Positions 42,633 through 51,882 are shown, counted from the first letter of the stretch. The stretch: 64,000 bases of DNA from JACVRW01 sp963814095 (GCA_963814095.1 CAWFBT010000006.1:1-64000), one strand, 5' to 3'. Notes: generated by a model not told the origin, from the letters alone. A program made the numbers and translations.

Positions 42633-43579
42633 GAGGGGTCGGTTCGCACCCGGCCGAGCCGGCTGCTCCCGCAATGCGCACGCGCGCGGCACACGCCGCA
42701 CCGCGCGCCGCCGCCCGCGCCGGCTGGCGGACGCTCGTCTCGGACCTGTTCGAGATGACGAAGCCGAAGGTGCAGTCGCTGCTGCTCTTCACCACGATCA
42801 CGACGATGTACGTGGCCGGCGACCCGTCGCTCGGGCTGGTCGCGCTGACCTGCCTGGGCGGGGCGCTGTCCGCCGGCGGAGCGGGCGCCATCAATCACTG
42901 CCTCGACCGCGACCTCGATCGCATGATGAGCCGCACCGCCGACCGGCCGGTGGCGTCGGGGCGGATCTCTCCGCGACTGGCGCTCTGGTACGGGATCGCG
43001 CTTGGCGCGGCCTCGTTCGTGCTGCTCGCCAGCACCGTCAACCTGCTTGCCGCCGCCCTCTCGCTCTCGGGCTTCCTCGGCTACGTGTTCGTCTACACGC
43101 TCTGGCTGAAGCGCTCGACCCCGCAGAACATCGTCATCGGCGGCGCCGCCGGTGCCGTGCCGCCGCTCGTCGCGTGGGCGGCGGTCACGGGCGGGCTCTC
43201 GGGCACGGCCTTCTACCTGTTCGCAATCGTCTTCTTCTGGACGCCGCCGCACTTCTGGGCGCTCGCTCTTCTGATGAAGGACGAGTACGCGCGGGCGGGC
43301 GTGCCGATGCTGCCGGTGGTCCGTGGCGAGCGCGAGACCCGCCGCCAGATCCTGCTCTACACGATCCTGCTCTACGCGGTCACGCAGCTGCCGTTCTGCG
43401 CGGGCGCCTTCGGAGTCCCCTACCTGATCGCCTCGGTGGGCCTGGGCGCCCTGTTCATATACGGCGCCTGGCGGCTCACGCGCTCACCGAGCCGGCGCAT
43501 GGCTCTGCGCCTCTACCTCTTCTCGCTGGCATACCTGGCCGCGCTGTTCGCGGCGATGGCGGTTGACGTGCACGTCTGA
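42629..43579 (+). CDS. ctaB: Protohaem IX farnesyltransferase (haem O synthase)
   Basis: A 316-residue UbiA-family prenyltransferase with about nine helices that attaches farnesyl to haem B, giving haem O for CtaA. The prenyl-diphosphate motif is NHCLDRDLDRMMSRTADRPV, the second motif lies in FFWTPPHFWALALLMKDEY, and TKPKVQSLLLFT marks the first helix. ATG at 42629 overlaps the ctaA stop; the first 30 residues are a disordered Ala/Pro/Arg leader, so a later start is possible. Last gene of the cluster. Confidence 0.94.
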   Translation: MRGVGSHPAEPAAPAMRTRAAHAAPRAAARAGWRTLVSDLFEMTKPKVQSLLLFTTITTMYVAGDPSLGLVALTCLGGALSAGGAGAINHCLDRDLDRMMSRTADRPVASGRISPRLALWYGIALGAASFVLLASTVNLLAAALSLSGFLGYVFVYTLWLKRSTPQNIVIGGAAGAVPPLVAWAAVTGGLSGTAFYLFAIVFFWTPPHFWALALLMKDEYARAGVPMLPVVRGERETRRQILLYTILLYAVTQLPFCAGAFGVPYLIASVGLGALFIYGAWRLTRSPSRRMALRLYLFSLAYLAALFAAMAVDVHV

Positions 43580-43660
43580 GGCTGCACCTCGGCGGCGCGG
43601 CGGCAGCGACTGAACGACGGCTATGAGGGAGTGAGTCCGGGCGCACGCGGTGCCCCACGC

Positions 43661-43731
43661 TCGATTGAAGACTTGTTGGGCCAGTGGCCCCCAGAATCGT
43701 TCAATCGATGATCTTGGCGGGCCCGGCCCAA
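43661..43731. other. Nested inverted repeats in the 43580-43837 gap
   Basis: The 258-nt gap between ctaB and the collagen-like gene holds no gene I can support. It contains TCGATTGAA (43661-43669) with its exact inverse TTCAATCGA (43700-43708). TTGGGCC (43676-43682) is paired with GGCCCAA (43725-43731), and a small hairpin GGGCC-AGT-GGCCC sits at 43678-43690. There is no T-run, so a simple terminator is not clear; a protein-binding region or structured leader is possible. Confidence 0.45.
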
Positions 43732-43837
43732 CCCCCTTCCCCAGCCGCCGTTCGCCCCGTCCCGCCTGGGTGCCTGAGACCCAATCGAGACCCGCTTCGT
43801 ACTGACAGCCGCGGCACGCGCGAGGAGCATCCGAGCC

Positions 43838-44510
43838 ATGAACTCCTGGTGGAAGCGCTCTGCAGGCCTGATCGCGGCCGGCGTCGTGATCGGCGTGCTC
43901 GCCGACGGAACGCTCGTCGGCGCCCAGAGTGGCGGTGTCGTCTACGCGTGCGTATTCGACAACCCGACCGGGCCGAACACACGCATCGTCCCCGAGGCGG
44001 ACCTGCCCTGCCCCGAGCGCTCGGCGCTGCGGAGCTGGTCGGTGCAGGGGCCGGCGGGGCCGCCAGGCGCGCCCGGGCCCAAGGGCGCCACCGGCGCCCA
44101 GGGAGCTCAGGGGCCGAAGGGACCGAAGGGTCCGAAGGGATCATCCGGCGGCGGCATCTCGTACGGCGCGTCGAAGAGCGCTCGGTGCAGATTCCGAAGA
44201 ACGGGTCCTTCTCCCTGAAGCTGCCGCTGCCGAAGGGCAGGTACTTCCTGAGCGCCAAGGCGAGCCTCCAGACCGACAACGTCAAGTGCCACCTGGTGCG
44301 GGTCGGGAAAGGCGGCGGATCTCGACGCCGGCTCGGTCGGCTGCCGACGATCGCCGGCGGGGACCGTCTCGCTCCAGCGGCTGTGCTCCTGCAGTCCGCG
44401 GGCGAGGTGCGGCTCACGTGCGTGAACCAGAGCAACGAAGCTCGACCTTCGTCACCAACCGCAGGATCGCCGCGATCGCGATCGACGGCTTCCTGGAGCT
44501 CGGCAACTGA
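43838..44510 (+). CDS. Collagen-like (Gly-X-Y) exported protein, several frameshifts
   Basis: The ATG at 43838 starts a signal or anchor segment (MNSWWKRSAGLIAAGVVIGVLADG). Next come a short head with two cysteines (VVYACVFD, DLPCPERS) and about eleven Gly-X-Y triplets (GPAGPPGAPGPKGATGAQG, then GPK three times). After the triplets the frame breaks near 44170. A recognisable C-terminal domain continues in another frame (SVQIPKNGSFSLKLPLPKGR, KASLQTDNVKCHLVRVG). A further shift near 44440 leads to TFVTNRRIAAIAIDGFLELGN and the stop. Another shift near 44320 is possible. The 9-nt repeats coding GPK are slippage-prone. Probably a trimeric surface or spore-coat-like fibre if intact. Confidence 0.6.
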
Positions 44511-44515
44511 GCCGG

Positions 44516-46450
44516 TCAGCCCCGCGCGCGCTGGCGGGACAGCTCGTGCCCGAGCGGCAGATGGCCGATCTCGAGCCCCTGCTCGGCCGAGATCACGTGC
44601 ATCACCGCGTTGATCAGCGCAAGGTGGGTGAACGCCTGCGGGAAGTTGCCGAGGTGGCGGCCTGAGCGGGCGTCGATCTCCTCGGCATAGAGGCCGAGCG
44701 GGCTCGCGTAGCCGAGCAGCTTGCCGCACAGGTCGCGGGCGCGCTCGAACTCGCCGATCTCGACGAAGGCCGACACGAGCCAGAAGGAGCAGATCGTGAA
44801 TGTGCCCTCGTCGCCCGAGAGCCCGTCGTCGGTCTCGTCAGGGCGGTAGCGAAGCACTAGCCCGTCTTCGGTCAGCTCGTCCGCGATCGCCAGCACGGTC
44901 TTGCGGATGCGCTCGTCGTCGGCCGGCAGGAAGCGAGTGAGCACCATCATCAGCACCGACGCGTCGAGCGCTTCGGTGTCGTAGTGCTGGGTGAACACGC
45001 CGCGATCGTCGAGCGCGTTCTCGCAGATGTCGTTCTTGATCTCGTCGGCGCTCGACTGCCAGCGTGCCGCGAACTCGAGCTCGCCGCGGATCTCGGCGAG
45101 CCGGGCGCCGCGGTCGGCCGCCACCCAGCACATCAGCTTCGACGACGTGAAGTGCTTGGGCTCGCCGCGCACCTCCCAGATGCCGCGGTCCGGCAGCCGC
45201 CACTTCTCGAGCGCGGTCTCCACCTGGCGCTTGAGGATCGGCCAGATGCGCTCGGGCAGATGGTCGCGCGACTTCGTGTGGAGGTAGACGGAGTCGAGCA
45301 GCGCGCCCCATACGTCGTGCTGCTCTTGGTCGTACGCGCCGTTCCCGACGCGTATGGGGCGCGAGTACTCGTAGCCCGACAGGTGGTCGAGCGTCCGCTC
45401 CGGGAGCGAGGCCTCGCCGTCGATCCCGTACATGATCTGAAGCTGGCTCTGCTCCGCCTCGGCCACGTCGGCGATGAAGTAGAAGAAGTCGTTCGCCTCC
45501 CAGTCGAAGCCGAGCGTGTAGAGGCCCCAGAGCATGAAGGTGGCGTCCCGGATCCAGGTGAAGCGGTAGTCCCAGTTGCGCTCGCCTCCGGGCGTCTCGG
45601 GCAGGGACGTCGTGGCGGCCGCCACGAGTGCGCCGGTCGGCGAGTAGGAAAGGCCCTTGAGCGTCAGCGCAGCGCGCTGCAGGTGGGTGCGCCAGGGATG
45701 GTCCGGGAACTGCCCGTGGTCGAGCCAGTGCTGCCAGTGGTGGGCGGTCCAGACGAGCCGGTCGTACGCGTCCTCGTAGTTCGTGGGCGCCGGGTGCTCC
45801 GACCACGCCAGCGCCACGAACAACGTGTCGCCCTCCTTCATCAGCGTGCGGGCCGTGGCGCGCGGCCCCTCGAAGCCGAGGTTCATGTCCGTGCTGAGCC
45901 TGAGCTCGATGTCGCAGCCCTCGGCCCTGCTGACAGCCTCGTGGTAACCCGGGCCGGAGTACTTCCACTCCCCGTGGACGCGGCCGTAGTCGAAGCTCGG
46001 CTCGCAGTCGAGCGTGACCTGCACCTCGCCGTTCACGCAGCGGATCAGGCGCAGCAGCACGTGGTCGGCGTCGTAGTCGGTGGGCGCGCGGCGATGCGTG
46101 TGCGAGCGCTCGTCCTCGTGGTGCCACGGCCCGATCAGCAGGACGTCGCGCACGATGATCCAGCCGCCGCTCGTGCCCCAGCTCGTCTCGACCACCATCG
46201 TGCCGGGGAGGTAGCGGCGCGCGGCCGGCACCTCCACGTCGGCCGGGCCGAGCCTGAAGGTCCCGGCGTCGCGATCGAGGAGCGCGCCGAACACGCTCGG
46301 CGAGTCGAAGCGCGGCAGGCAGAGCCATTCCACGTTTCCGTTCGGCGCGACCAGCGCGCACGTCTCGCAGTCGGACAGGAACGCGTAGTCGGCGATCTGC
46401 GGGAACTGGCCCGCGCCGAGCCCGCCGTGCGGCACCCAGGATGTGCTCAT
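44516..46450 (-). CDS. Glycoside hydrolase family 15 (trehalase/glucoamylase-type)
   Basis: A 644-residue cytoplasmic GH15 enzyme. The N-terminal beta-sandwich begins IADYAFLSDCETCALVAPNG and WLCLPRFDSPSVFGALLD. The (alpha/alpha)6 barrel has NWDYRFTWIRDATFML, the general-acid glutamate in GIWEVRGE and the base in GLYAEEID. No signal peptide. The best-known actinobacterial members of this length are trehalases, which make glucose from trehalose. Its position at the end of a glucokinase-pentose phosphate operon fits glucose release inside the cell. ATG at 46450 overlaps the pgl stop by 4 nt. Confidence 0.88.
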   Translation of the reverse strand: MSTSWVPHGGLGAGQFPQIADYAFLSDCETCALVAPNGNVEWLCLPRFDSPSVFGALLDRDAGTFRLGPADVEVPAARRYLPGTMVVETSWGTSGGWIIVRDVLLIGPWHHEDERSHTHRRAPTDYDADHVLLRLIRCVNGEVQVTLDCEPSFDYGRVHGEWKYSGPGYHEAVSRAEGCDIELRLSTDMNLGFEGPRATARTLMKEGDTLFVALAWSEHPAPTNYEDAYDRLVWTAHHWQHWLDHGQFPDHPWRTHLQRAALTLKGLSYSPTGALVAAATTSLPETPGGERNWDYRFTWIRDATFMLWGLYTLGFDWEANDFFYFIADVAEAEQSQLQIMYGIDGEASLPERTLDHLSGYEYSRPIRVGNGAYDQEQHDVWGALLDSVYLHTKSRDHLPERIWPILKRQVETALEKWRLPDRGIWEVRGEPKHFTSSKLMCWVAADRGARLAEIRGELEFAARWQSSADEIKNDICENALDDRGVFTQHYDTEALDASVLMMVLTRFLPADDERIRKTVLAIADELTEDGLVLRYRPDETDDGLSGDEGTFTICSFWLVSAFVEIGEFERARDLCGKLLGYASPLGLYAEEIDARSGRHLGNFPQAFTHLALINAVMHVISAEQGLEIGHLPLGHELSRQRARG

Positions 46451-47109
46451 AGGCGCGCGGCGGCAGCCTCGTCGAGCAGGACGGTGACCTCGCCGTCGAC
46501 AAGCGAGCCGGGTGCCCGCGGATCCGGCCGCCCCGAGAACGCACGCGCGACGGCGTCCGCCTTGTCAGCGCCGGTGACCAGGAAGACCTTCCTGGTCGTG
46601 GCGTTCACCACCGGGAGCGTGAGCGTGATGCGCGGGACCAGCGGGGCCATGCCGGGCGTCTCCACGCCGACGGCCTTGCGCTCGCGCTCGCCCAGCGCGT
46701 CGTCACTGGGGAACAGCGAGCAGGTGTGCGCGTCCGGGCCGAGCCCGAGCAGCATCAGGTCGAACGCCTCCGGGCCGCTCTCCCGGAGCTCGCGCTCGTA
46801 GTCGCGGGCCCCCTCGTCCGGGCCGAGCTCGCCCTTCATGCGGTGGACGCTGAGGCCCTCTACTTTCGAGAACCAGGCCCGCTCGGCCATGCCGTAGTTC
46901 GAGTGCTCGTGGTCTGGCGGCACACAGCGATCGTCGGTGAACCAGATCTCGACCCCGGCCCAGTTGGCGCGCTGCAAGGCCGCGCTCTCGTACGCGTGGC
47001 GCGGCGTCGAGCCGCCGGTGATCACCACGTGCCCGCCCGCCTGCGTGAGCAGTGCGGTGGCCTCCGCGGCGGGGTCGTCCAGTACCTGGAAGTCGGGCTG
47101 CTGGGTCAT
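46447..47109 (-). CDS. pgl: 6-Phosphogluconolactonase
   Basis: A 220-residue enzyme hydrolysing 6-phosphogluconolactone, the second step of the oxidative pentose phosphate path. Conserved blocks: VVITGGSTPRHAYE, VEIWFTDDRCVPPDHEHSNYG, LLGLGPDAHTCSLFP (usually GxGPDGHTASLFPG) and RITLTLPVVN. Two substitutions in the GPDGHTA block (Ala for Gly, Cys for Ala) are mild. ATG at 47109 overlaps opcA (ATGA). Confidence 0.9.
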   Translation of the reverse strand: MTQQPDFQVLDDPAAEATALLTQAGGHVVITGGSTPRHAYESAALQRANWAGVEIWFTDDRCVPPDHEHSNYGMAERAWFSKVEGLSVHRMKGELGPDEGARDYERELRESGPEAFDLMLLGLGPDAHTCSLFPSDDALGERERKAVGVETPGMAPLVPRITLTLPVVNATTRKVFLVTGADKADAVARAFSGRPDPRAPGSLVDGEVTVLLDEAAAARL

Positions 47110-48173
47110 GCGAACATCAACGTCGCACAGGCGAGCGACGCCTCGTAGGCCGGGTCGCGTAGGAGCGCCTGCCGGATGCCCTCGCCCAGGATCCCGCCCT
47201 CGCCGCGCGACGCGCCGAGCACCGTCCAGTGCGACGTGTGGCCCTTCGCGTCGGTGCGGGTGGCAGCGAGCCCGCCGGGCCCCCGGTTGAGTGAGATGCT
47301 CATTCCCGAGGCCGTCCCGATCTCGACGCCGGCGAGCCCGGGCACGCTCTGATCGTTGTCGGGCAGCAGCTTGAGGCGCACGTCGGTGCGCTTGCCGCGC
47401 GCCGTCCCGTGCAGTCCTGCGTTCGAATGCACGAGCGCGCCTGCGTCCCACCCGAGCCGCGAGGCGAGCCAGGCGCAGAACAGGACCCCGGCCGCCCCCG
47501 AGTCGGGGCGGTGGCGCACCGCAACCTCGTCGATGCGACCCAGCTCCGGTCTCCACTGGGGCGGGTCGAAGGTCGTGGCGACGCGCTCGCGCCAGGGCGT
47601 GCTGCGCAGCCAGGCCAAGTCGACGATGTAAGCCTGGTCGGCCAGCTCGCGTGCGCGTCCCAGCGCGACGGCCGGGTCGGGCTCGCCGACCGAGTCGATC
47701 AGCACGACCTGCGACAGGGCCAGCAGCGCGTCGATCGCCTCCGGGTGGCCGTGCGGCGACCACAGCAGCGTCGGGATGTCCGAGACCACCAGCGGATCGA
47801 CGATCGTGTCGAGCTTCGCGATGTGCTTCGGGCCAAGATCGAGCACGATGCGCTCGCGCGTGAGCGCCAGCTCACCGGGCTTGTGATGGTGGTCTGTCGA
47901 GGGCGTGATCGAAGCCCACGCATCGATCGTCGAGCGGCCCTCCTCGACGGCGCACAGGATGGTGCGCGATGCCCCGTAGCGGCCCACCTGCTCGAGCCGG
48001 TTGAGGACCTCGCCTCGCCACTCGCGGTCCACCACGACGACCATGTTGAGAACACGTGCCGGCGCATAGGCCTCGTCTTGCTGGAACTGCTCCTTGAGCA
48101 TGCTCCGCAGCGCGGCCTCGATCGTCGCCGGCGTGCAGTCCTGCTCGGACCAGGCTGCCCCGACGGCGTCCAC
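47106..48173 (-). CDS. opcA: Glucose-6-phosphate dehydrogenase assembly protein OpcA
   Basis: A 355-residue OpcA. The family is a partner of Zwf in actinobacteria and cyanobacteria and promotes its assembly or activation. Conserved features are RVLNMVVVVD, the basic stretch GRYGASRTILCAV, LDTIVDPLVVSDIPTLLWSPHG and LIDSVGEPDP. It starts with GTG at 48173, directly after the zwf stop, and overlaps pgl by 4 nt. OpcA beside zwf is a strong actinobacterial marker. Confidence 0.9.
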   Translation of the reverse strand: MDAVGAAWSEQDCTPATIEAALRSMLKEQFQQDEAYAPARVLNMVVVVDREWRGEVLNRLEQVGRYGASRTILCAVEEGRSTIDAWASITPSTDHHHKPGELALTRERIVLDLGPKHIAKLDTIVDPLVVSDIPTLLWSPHGHPEAIDALLALSQVVLIDSVGEPDPAVALGRARELADQAYIVDLAWLRSTPWRERVATTFDPPQWRPELGRIDEVAVRHRPDSGAAGVLFCAWLASRLGWDAGALVHSNAGLHGTARGKRTDVRLKLLPDNDQSVPGLAGVEIGTASGMSISLNRGPGGLAATRTDAKGHTSHWTVLGASRGEGGILGEGIRQALLRDPAYEASLACATLMFA

Positions 48174-49688
48174 CTAGATCGCCCGCCAGTGGTCGTCGGC
48201 CTCGAGCAGCGAGTCGGCCTCCTTCGGGCCGCTCGTGCCCGCCGGATACGTGTAGACCGGCACGTCTCCCCCGGCCCACGACTCCAGGATCGGGTCGATG
48301 ATGCGCCACTGCGCCTCGACCTCGTCGTCGCGGGTGAACAGCGTGGCCTCACCGCGCATGACGTCCATGATCAGGCGCTCGTAGGCCTCGGGCGACTGCG
48401 AGAGGAACGCCGTGCCGTACAGGAACTCCATGTTCACCGGCCGGATGCGCATGCGCGTGCCCGGGATCTTCGCGCCGAGCGACAGCGATACGCCCTCGTT
48501 CGGCTGCATGGTCATGATCAGCTGATTCGGCTGGACGCCGACCGAGCCCGCGGCCTCGAAGGCGAGGTGCGGGACCGGCTTGAGCGTCACGGCGATCTCC
48601 GTGACCTTGCGGGTGAGGCGCTTGCCCGTGCGCAGGTAGATCGGCACGCCGGCCCAGCGCCAGTTGTCCACCTCGAGCTTGAGCGCGACGTAGGTCTCTG
48701 TCTTCGAGTCGTCGGGGACGCCCTCCTCGTCGAGGTAGCCGACCACGTCCTTGCCCTCCGCCATGCCGGCCGTGTACTGCCCCCGCACCACATCGTCGGG
48801 CGCGGGCGGGTGAATCGCGTGGAGGACCTTGACCTTCTCGTCGCGCACCTCGTCGGCCGTGAAGGTCACCGGCGGCTCCATGCACAGCAGCGTCAGCAGC
48901 TGCAGCATGTGGTTCTCGACAAGGTCGCGCAGGGCGCCGGCCGAGTCGTAGTAGCCCGCCCTGCGGCCGATCCCAAGGTCCTCGGCCGCCGTGATCTGGA
49001 CGTAGTCGATGAAGTTCCGATTCCAGATCGGCTCGAACAAGCCGTTCGCGAACCGGAACGCCAGCATGTTCTGGACGGTCTCCTTGCCCAGGTAGTGGTC
49101 GATCCGGAAGACCTGGGACTCGTCGAGCACCGAGAGCACCTCTCGGTTGAGCGCCTGCGCCTCCGCGAGGCGCGTGCCGAACGGCTTCTCGATGACGACT
49201 CGAACGTCGGCGCCCTCGATCTGATCGAGCCCGTGCTCGCCGAGCTTGCGGACGATCAGCGCGAAGAACGTGGGGGCGGTCGAGAGGTAGAAGACGCGGT
49301 TGTAGAGGATGCCCGCGTCCTCGTCGCACTCGCCGAGCTCCTTGCCGAGCCGCTCGTAGACGCTGTCGTCGTCGAACGAGCCCGGCACGTAGCGCACGCG
49401 CTCGAGCAGCTTGTCGAGCACCTGCGGATCGGGCTCGCGCCGGGAGTGCTCCTTGATCGAGTCCCTGGCCATCGAGCGGTAGTCGCCGTGCGGGATGTCG
49501 GAGCGCGACACCGCGATCAGGTTGAAGCGCTCGGGCAGCGCGCCCTCGTGCGCGAGGTTGTAGAAGGCCGGCAGCAGCTTGCGGTGGGCCAGGTCGCCCG
49601 TGCCACCGAAGATGACGACGGAGGTCGGGTGGATCGGCTGGCGTTCGAGGCCCTCCACCAGCGGGTTCGGCTGTTCGATCGTGGCCAT
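48174..49688 (-). CDS. zwf: Glucose-6-phosphate 1-dehydrogenase
   Basis: A 504-residue NADP-linked dehydrogenase, first step of the oxidative pentose phosphate path. It has the dinucleotide motif VIFGGTGDLAHRKLLPA, the catalytic RIDHYLGKETVQN, and EKPFGTRL. Ends at 48174 with no gap to opcA. The start at 49688 has no clear ribosome-binding site and lies 2 nt after the gnd remnant stop, so translation probably depended on coupling to gnd. Confidence 0.95.
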   Translation of the reverse strand: MATIEQPNPLVEGLERQPIHPTSVVIFGGTGDLAHRKLLPAFYNLAHEGALPERFNLIAVSRSDIPHGDYRSMARDSIKEHSRREPDPQVLDKLLERVRYVPGSFDDDSVYERLGKELGECDEDAGILYNRVFYLSTAPTFFALIVRKLGEHGLDQIEGADVRVVIEKPFGTRLAEAQALNREVLSVLDESQVFRIDHYLGKETVQNMLAFRFANGLFEPIWNRNFIDYVQITAAEDLGIGRRAGYYDSAGALRDLVENHMLQLLTLLCMEPPVTFTADEVRDEKVKVLHAIHPPAPDDVVRGQYTAGMAEGKDVVGYLDEEGVPDDSKTETYVALKLEVDNWRWAGVPIYLRTGKRLTRKVTEIAVTLKPVPHLAFEAAGSVGVQPNQLIMTMQPNEGVSLSLGAKIPGTRMRIRPVNMEFLYGTAFLSQSPEAYERLIMDVMRGEATLFTRDDEVEAQWRIIDPILESWAGGDVPVYTYPAGTSGPKEADSLLEADDHWRAI

Positions 49689-49690
49689 GG

Positions 49691-49851
49691 CTACTTCACC
49701 GGCGCCCCGGCCGGAGACTCCTCGAAGAGGAAGAAGCCCTCCGCATAGGCCTGCATCATTCCGTACTCGATTCCGTTGTGGACCATCTTCACGAAGTGGC
49801 CCAAGCCGGGACCCTGCTCGGGCGTGGGCGGCGGTGCAGACCGAGCTGCAT
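49691..49851 (-). pseudogene. gnd: 6-Phosphogluconate dehydrogenase remnant (internally deleted)
   Basis: An AGGAGG box and ATG at 49851 start MQLGL, the usual N-terminus of Gnd, but the frame then leaves the family. In another frame follows GHFVKMVHNGIEYGMMQAY and AEGFFLFEE, the hallmark substrate-binding helix of Gnd, and then a stop at 49691 after SPAGAPVK. The Rossmann domain and most of the C-terminal domain are missing: about 160 nt remain of an expected 900. It sits where gnd is expected, between tkt and zwf. It cannot be active, so 6-phosphogluconate would need another enzyme or a second gnd, unless the gap is an assembly fault. Confidence 0.75.
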
Positions 49852-49860
49852 GGCGTCCTC

Positions 49861-51882
49861 CTAGCTCCGCATGGCGGGGGCTCGCTCGAGAACCGAACGC
49901 GCCGTTTCGGCGATGTGTTCGACGGTGATCCCGAAGTGCTCGTAGACCTCCTTGTACGGCCCGGATTCGCCGAACGTCTCCATGCCGATGAAGGCCCCGT
50001 CCGATCCCACCCAGCGATACCAGCCCATCGGGCTGGCCGCCTCGATCGCCACGCGCGCGCGGCAGGCCGGCGGCAGCACCTCGTCGCGATAGGCCTCGTC
50101 CGTCAACGTGAAGGTGTCCATGCAGGGCATCGACACGACCCGCACGCGCACCCCGTCGCCCTCGAGCTGCTCGGCGGCCTCCAACGCGAGCGAGACCTCG
50201 GAGCCGGTCGCGATCAGGATCAGCTCGGGGTCGCCGCCGTTTGCGTCGCGCAGCACGTAGGCGCCGCGCTCGATCGCATCGCCGGGCACGCTGTCGGGGT
50301 CGAGCACCGGCAGGTTCTGGCGCGTCAGCGCAAATGCGGTCGGGCCGTCGGTCTGGCGCAACGCGTAGAGCCAGCCGAGCGCGGTCTCGTTGGCGTCGGC
50401 GGGGCGCACCACACTCATCCGCGGGATGGCGCGCAGACCCGCGAGCTGCTCGATCGGCTGGTGCGTCGGGCCGTCCTCGCCGAGCCCGATCGAGTCGTGC
50501 GTGTAGACCCAGATCGAGGGCAGCTTCTGCAGCGCCGACAGCCTGACCGCCCCGCGCATGTAGTCCGAGAAGATCAGGAACGTGCTGCCGTAGCCGCGAA
50601 AGCCGTGCAGCGTCAGCCCGTTGACGACCGCGCCCATGCCGTGCTCGCGCACGCCGAAGCGCAGGTTGCGGCCCTCGTAGGAGCCGCGCTGGACGTCGCC
50701 GCCGCCATCGATGTCCGTGTTGGTCGAGCTGGCGAGATCGGCGGCGCCCCCGACCAGATGCGGGACGCGCTCGGCCGCCCACTGGATGACCGCGCCCGAC
50801 GCCTTGCGAGTGGCCATTTCCTCACCGGCCTCGAAGCGCGGCGGGTCGGCGTCGAAGCCCTCCGGCATGCCCCCGCTCGCGATCATCTCGAAGGTCGCCG
50901 CCTCGTCGGCGTGGGCCTCGCGGAAGGAGTCGAAGCGCTCGTTCCACTCGCGCTCGTACTCGGCGCCGCGCTCGCATGACTCGCGCATGTGGGTGAGCAC
51001 CTCGTCGGGCACGAGGAAGTGCGCGTCCGGATCCCAGCCGTACTTCTCCTTCGTCTTGCGCACGTTGTCCTCGCCGAGCGGCGACCCGTGCGCCTTGCTC
51101 GTGTCCTGCAGCGGGCTGCCGTAGCCGATGTGCGACTCGACGATGATCAGCGAGGGCCGGTCCTCCACCGCCATCGCCTCGCGCGTGACGCTCTCGAGGC
51201 GCTCGACCGAGAGGTCGTCGCCCACGTCGACGACGTGCCAGCCGTACGCCTCGTAGCGCTCGCCGACGTCCTCGGTCATCACGACGTCGACCGCGCTGGC
51301 GAGCTGGATCTTGTTCGCGTCGTAGTAGGCGATCAGGCCGCCGAGGCCGAGGTGGCCCGCCAGCGAGCAGGCCTCGGAGGCAACGCCCTCCTGGATGTCG
51401 CCGTCGCTCGCGATCGTGAAGGTGTGGTGGTCGACGACCTTGTGGCCGCCCGTGTTGAAGCGCGCGCCGAGCATGCGCTCGGCGAGCGCGAGTCCGACCG
51501 ACATCGAGATTCCCTGTCCCAGCGGCCCCGTCGTCGCCTCGATCCCGGGGCTGTACTTGCGCTCCGGGTGGCCGGCCGTCGGCGAGCCGACCTGACGGAA
51601 GTTCTTCAGGTCGTCGAGCGTCATCGGATAGCCCGTCAGGTAGAGCATCGAGTAGAGGAGCATCGACGCGTGCCCCGCCGACAGCACGAAGCGGTCGCGG
51701 TCCGCCCAGTCGGGGTTCGCCGGGTTGTGGCGCATGATCCGCGTGTAGAGCACGTAGGCGAGCGGGGCGAGCGCCATCGGCGTACCCGGATGTCCCGAGT
51801 TGGCCTTCTGCACCGCGTCCATCGCGAGCGTCCGAATGGTGTTGATGCTGAGCTCGTCGAGCTGGTCGGAGCTGGTCGTCAT
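49861..51882 (-). CDS. tkt: Transketolase
   Basis: A 673-residue thiamine diphosphate enzyme that moves two-carbon units in the pentose phosphate path. Visible: ANSGHPGTPMALAPLAYVLY, DRFVLSAGHASMLLYS, GPLGQGISMSVGLALAE, the ThDP motif GDGD-like SDGDIQEGVASEA with YYDANKIQ, and the middle-domain block THDSIGLGEDGPTHQPIEQL. Full length, no oddities. ATG at 51882 overlaps the ROK kinase stop by 4 nt. Confidence 0.95.
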   Translation of the reverse strand: MTTSSDQLDELSINTIRTLAMDAVQKANSGHPGTPMALAPLAYVLYTRIMRHNPANPDWADRDRFVLSAGHASMLLYSMLYLTGYPMTLDDLKNFRQVGSPTAGHPERKYSPGIEATTGPLGQGISMSVGLALAERMLGARFNTGGHKVVDHHTFTIASDGDIQEGVASEACSLAGHLGLGGLIAYYDANKIQLASAVDVVMTEDVGERYEAYGWHVVDVGDDLSVERLESVTREAMAVEDRPSLIIVESHIGYGSPLQDTSKAHGSPLGEDNVRKTKEKYGWDPDAHFLVPDEVLTHMRESCERGAEYEREWNERFDSFREAHADEAATFEMIASGGMPEGFDADPPRFEAGEEMATRKASGAVIQWAAERVPHLVGGAADLASSTNTDIDGGGDVQRGSYEGRNLRFGVREHGMGAVVNGLTLHGFRGYGSTFLIFSDYMRGAVRLSALQKLPSIWVYTHDSIGLGEDGPTHQPIEQLAGLRAIPRMSVVRPADANETALGWLYALRQTDGPTAFALTRQNLPVLDPDSVPGDAIERGAYVLRDANGGDPELILIATGSEVSLALEAAEQLEGDGVRVRVVSMPCMDTFTLTDEAYRDEVLPPACRARVAIEAASPMGWYRWVGSDGAFIGMETFGESGPYKEVYEHFGITVEHIAETARSVLERAPAMRS

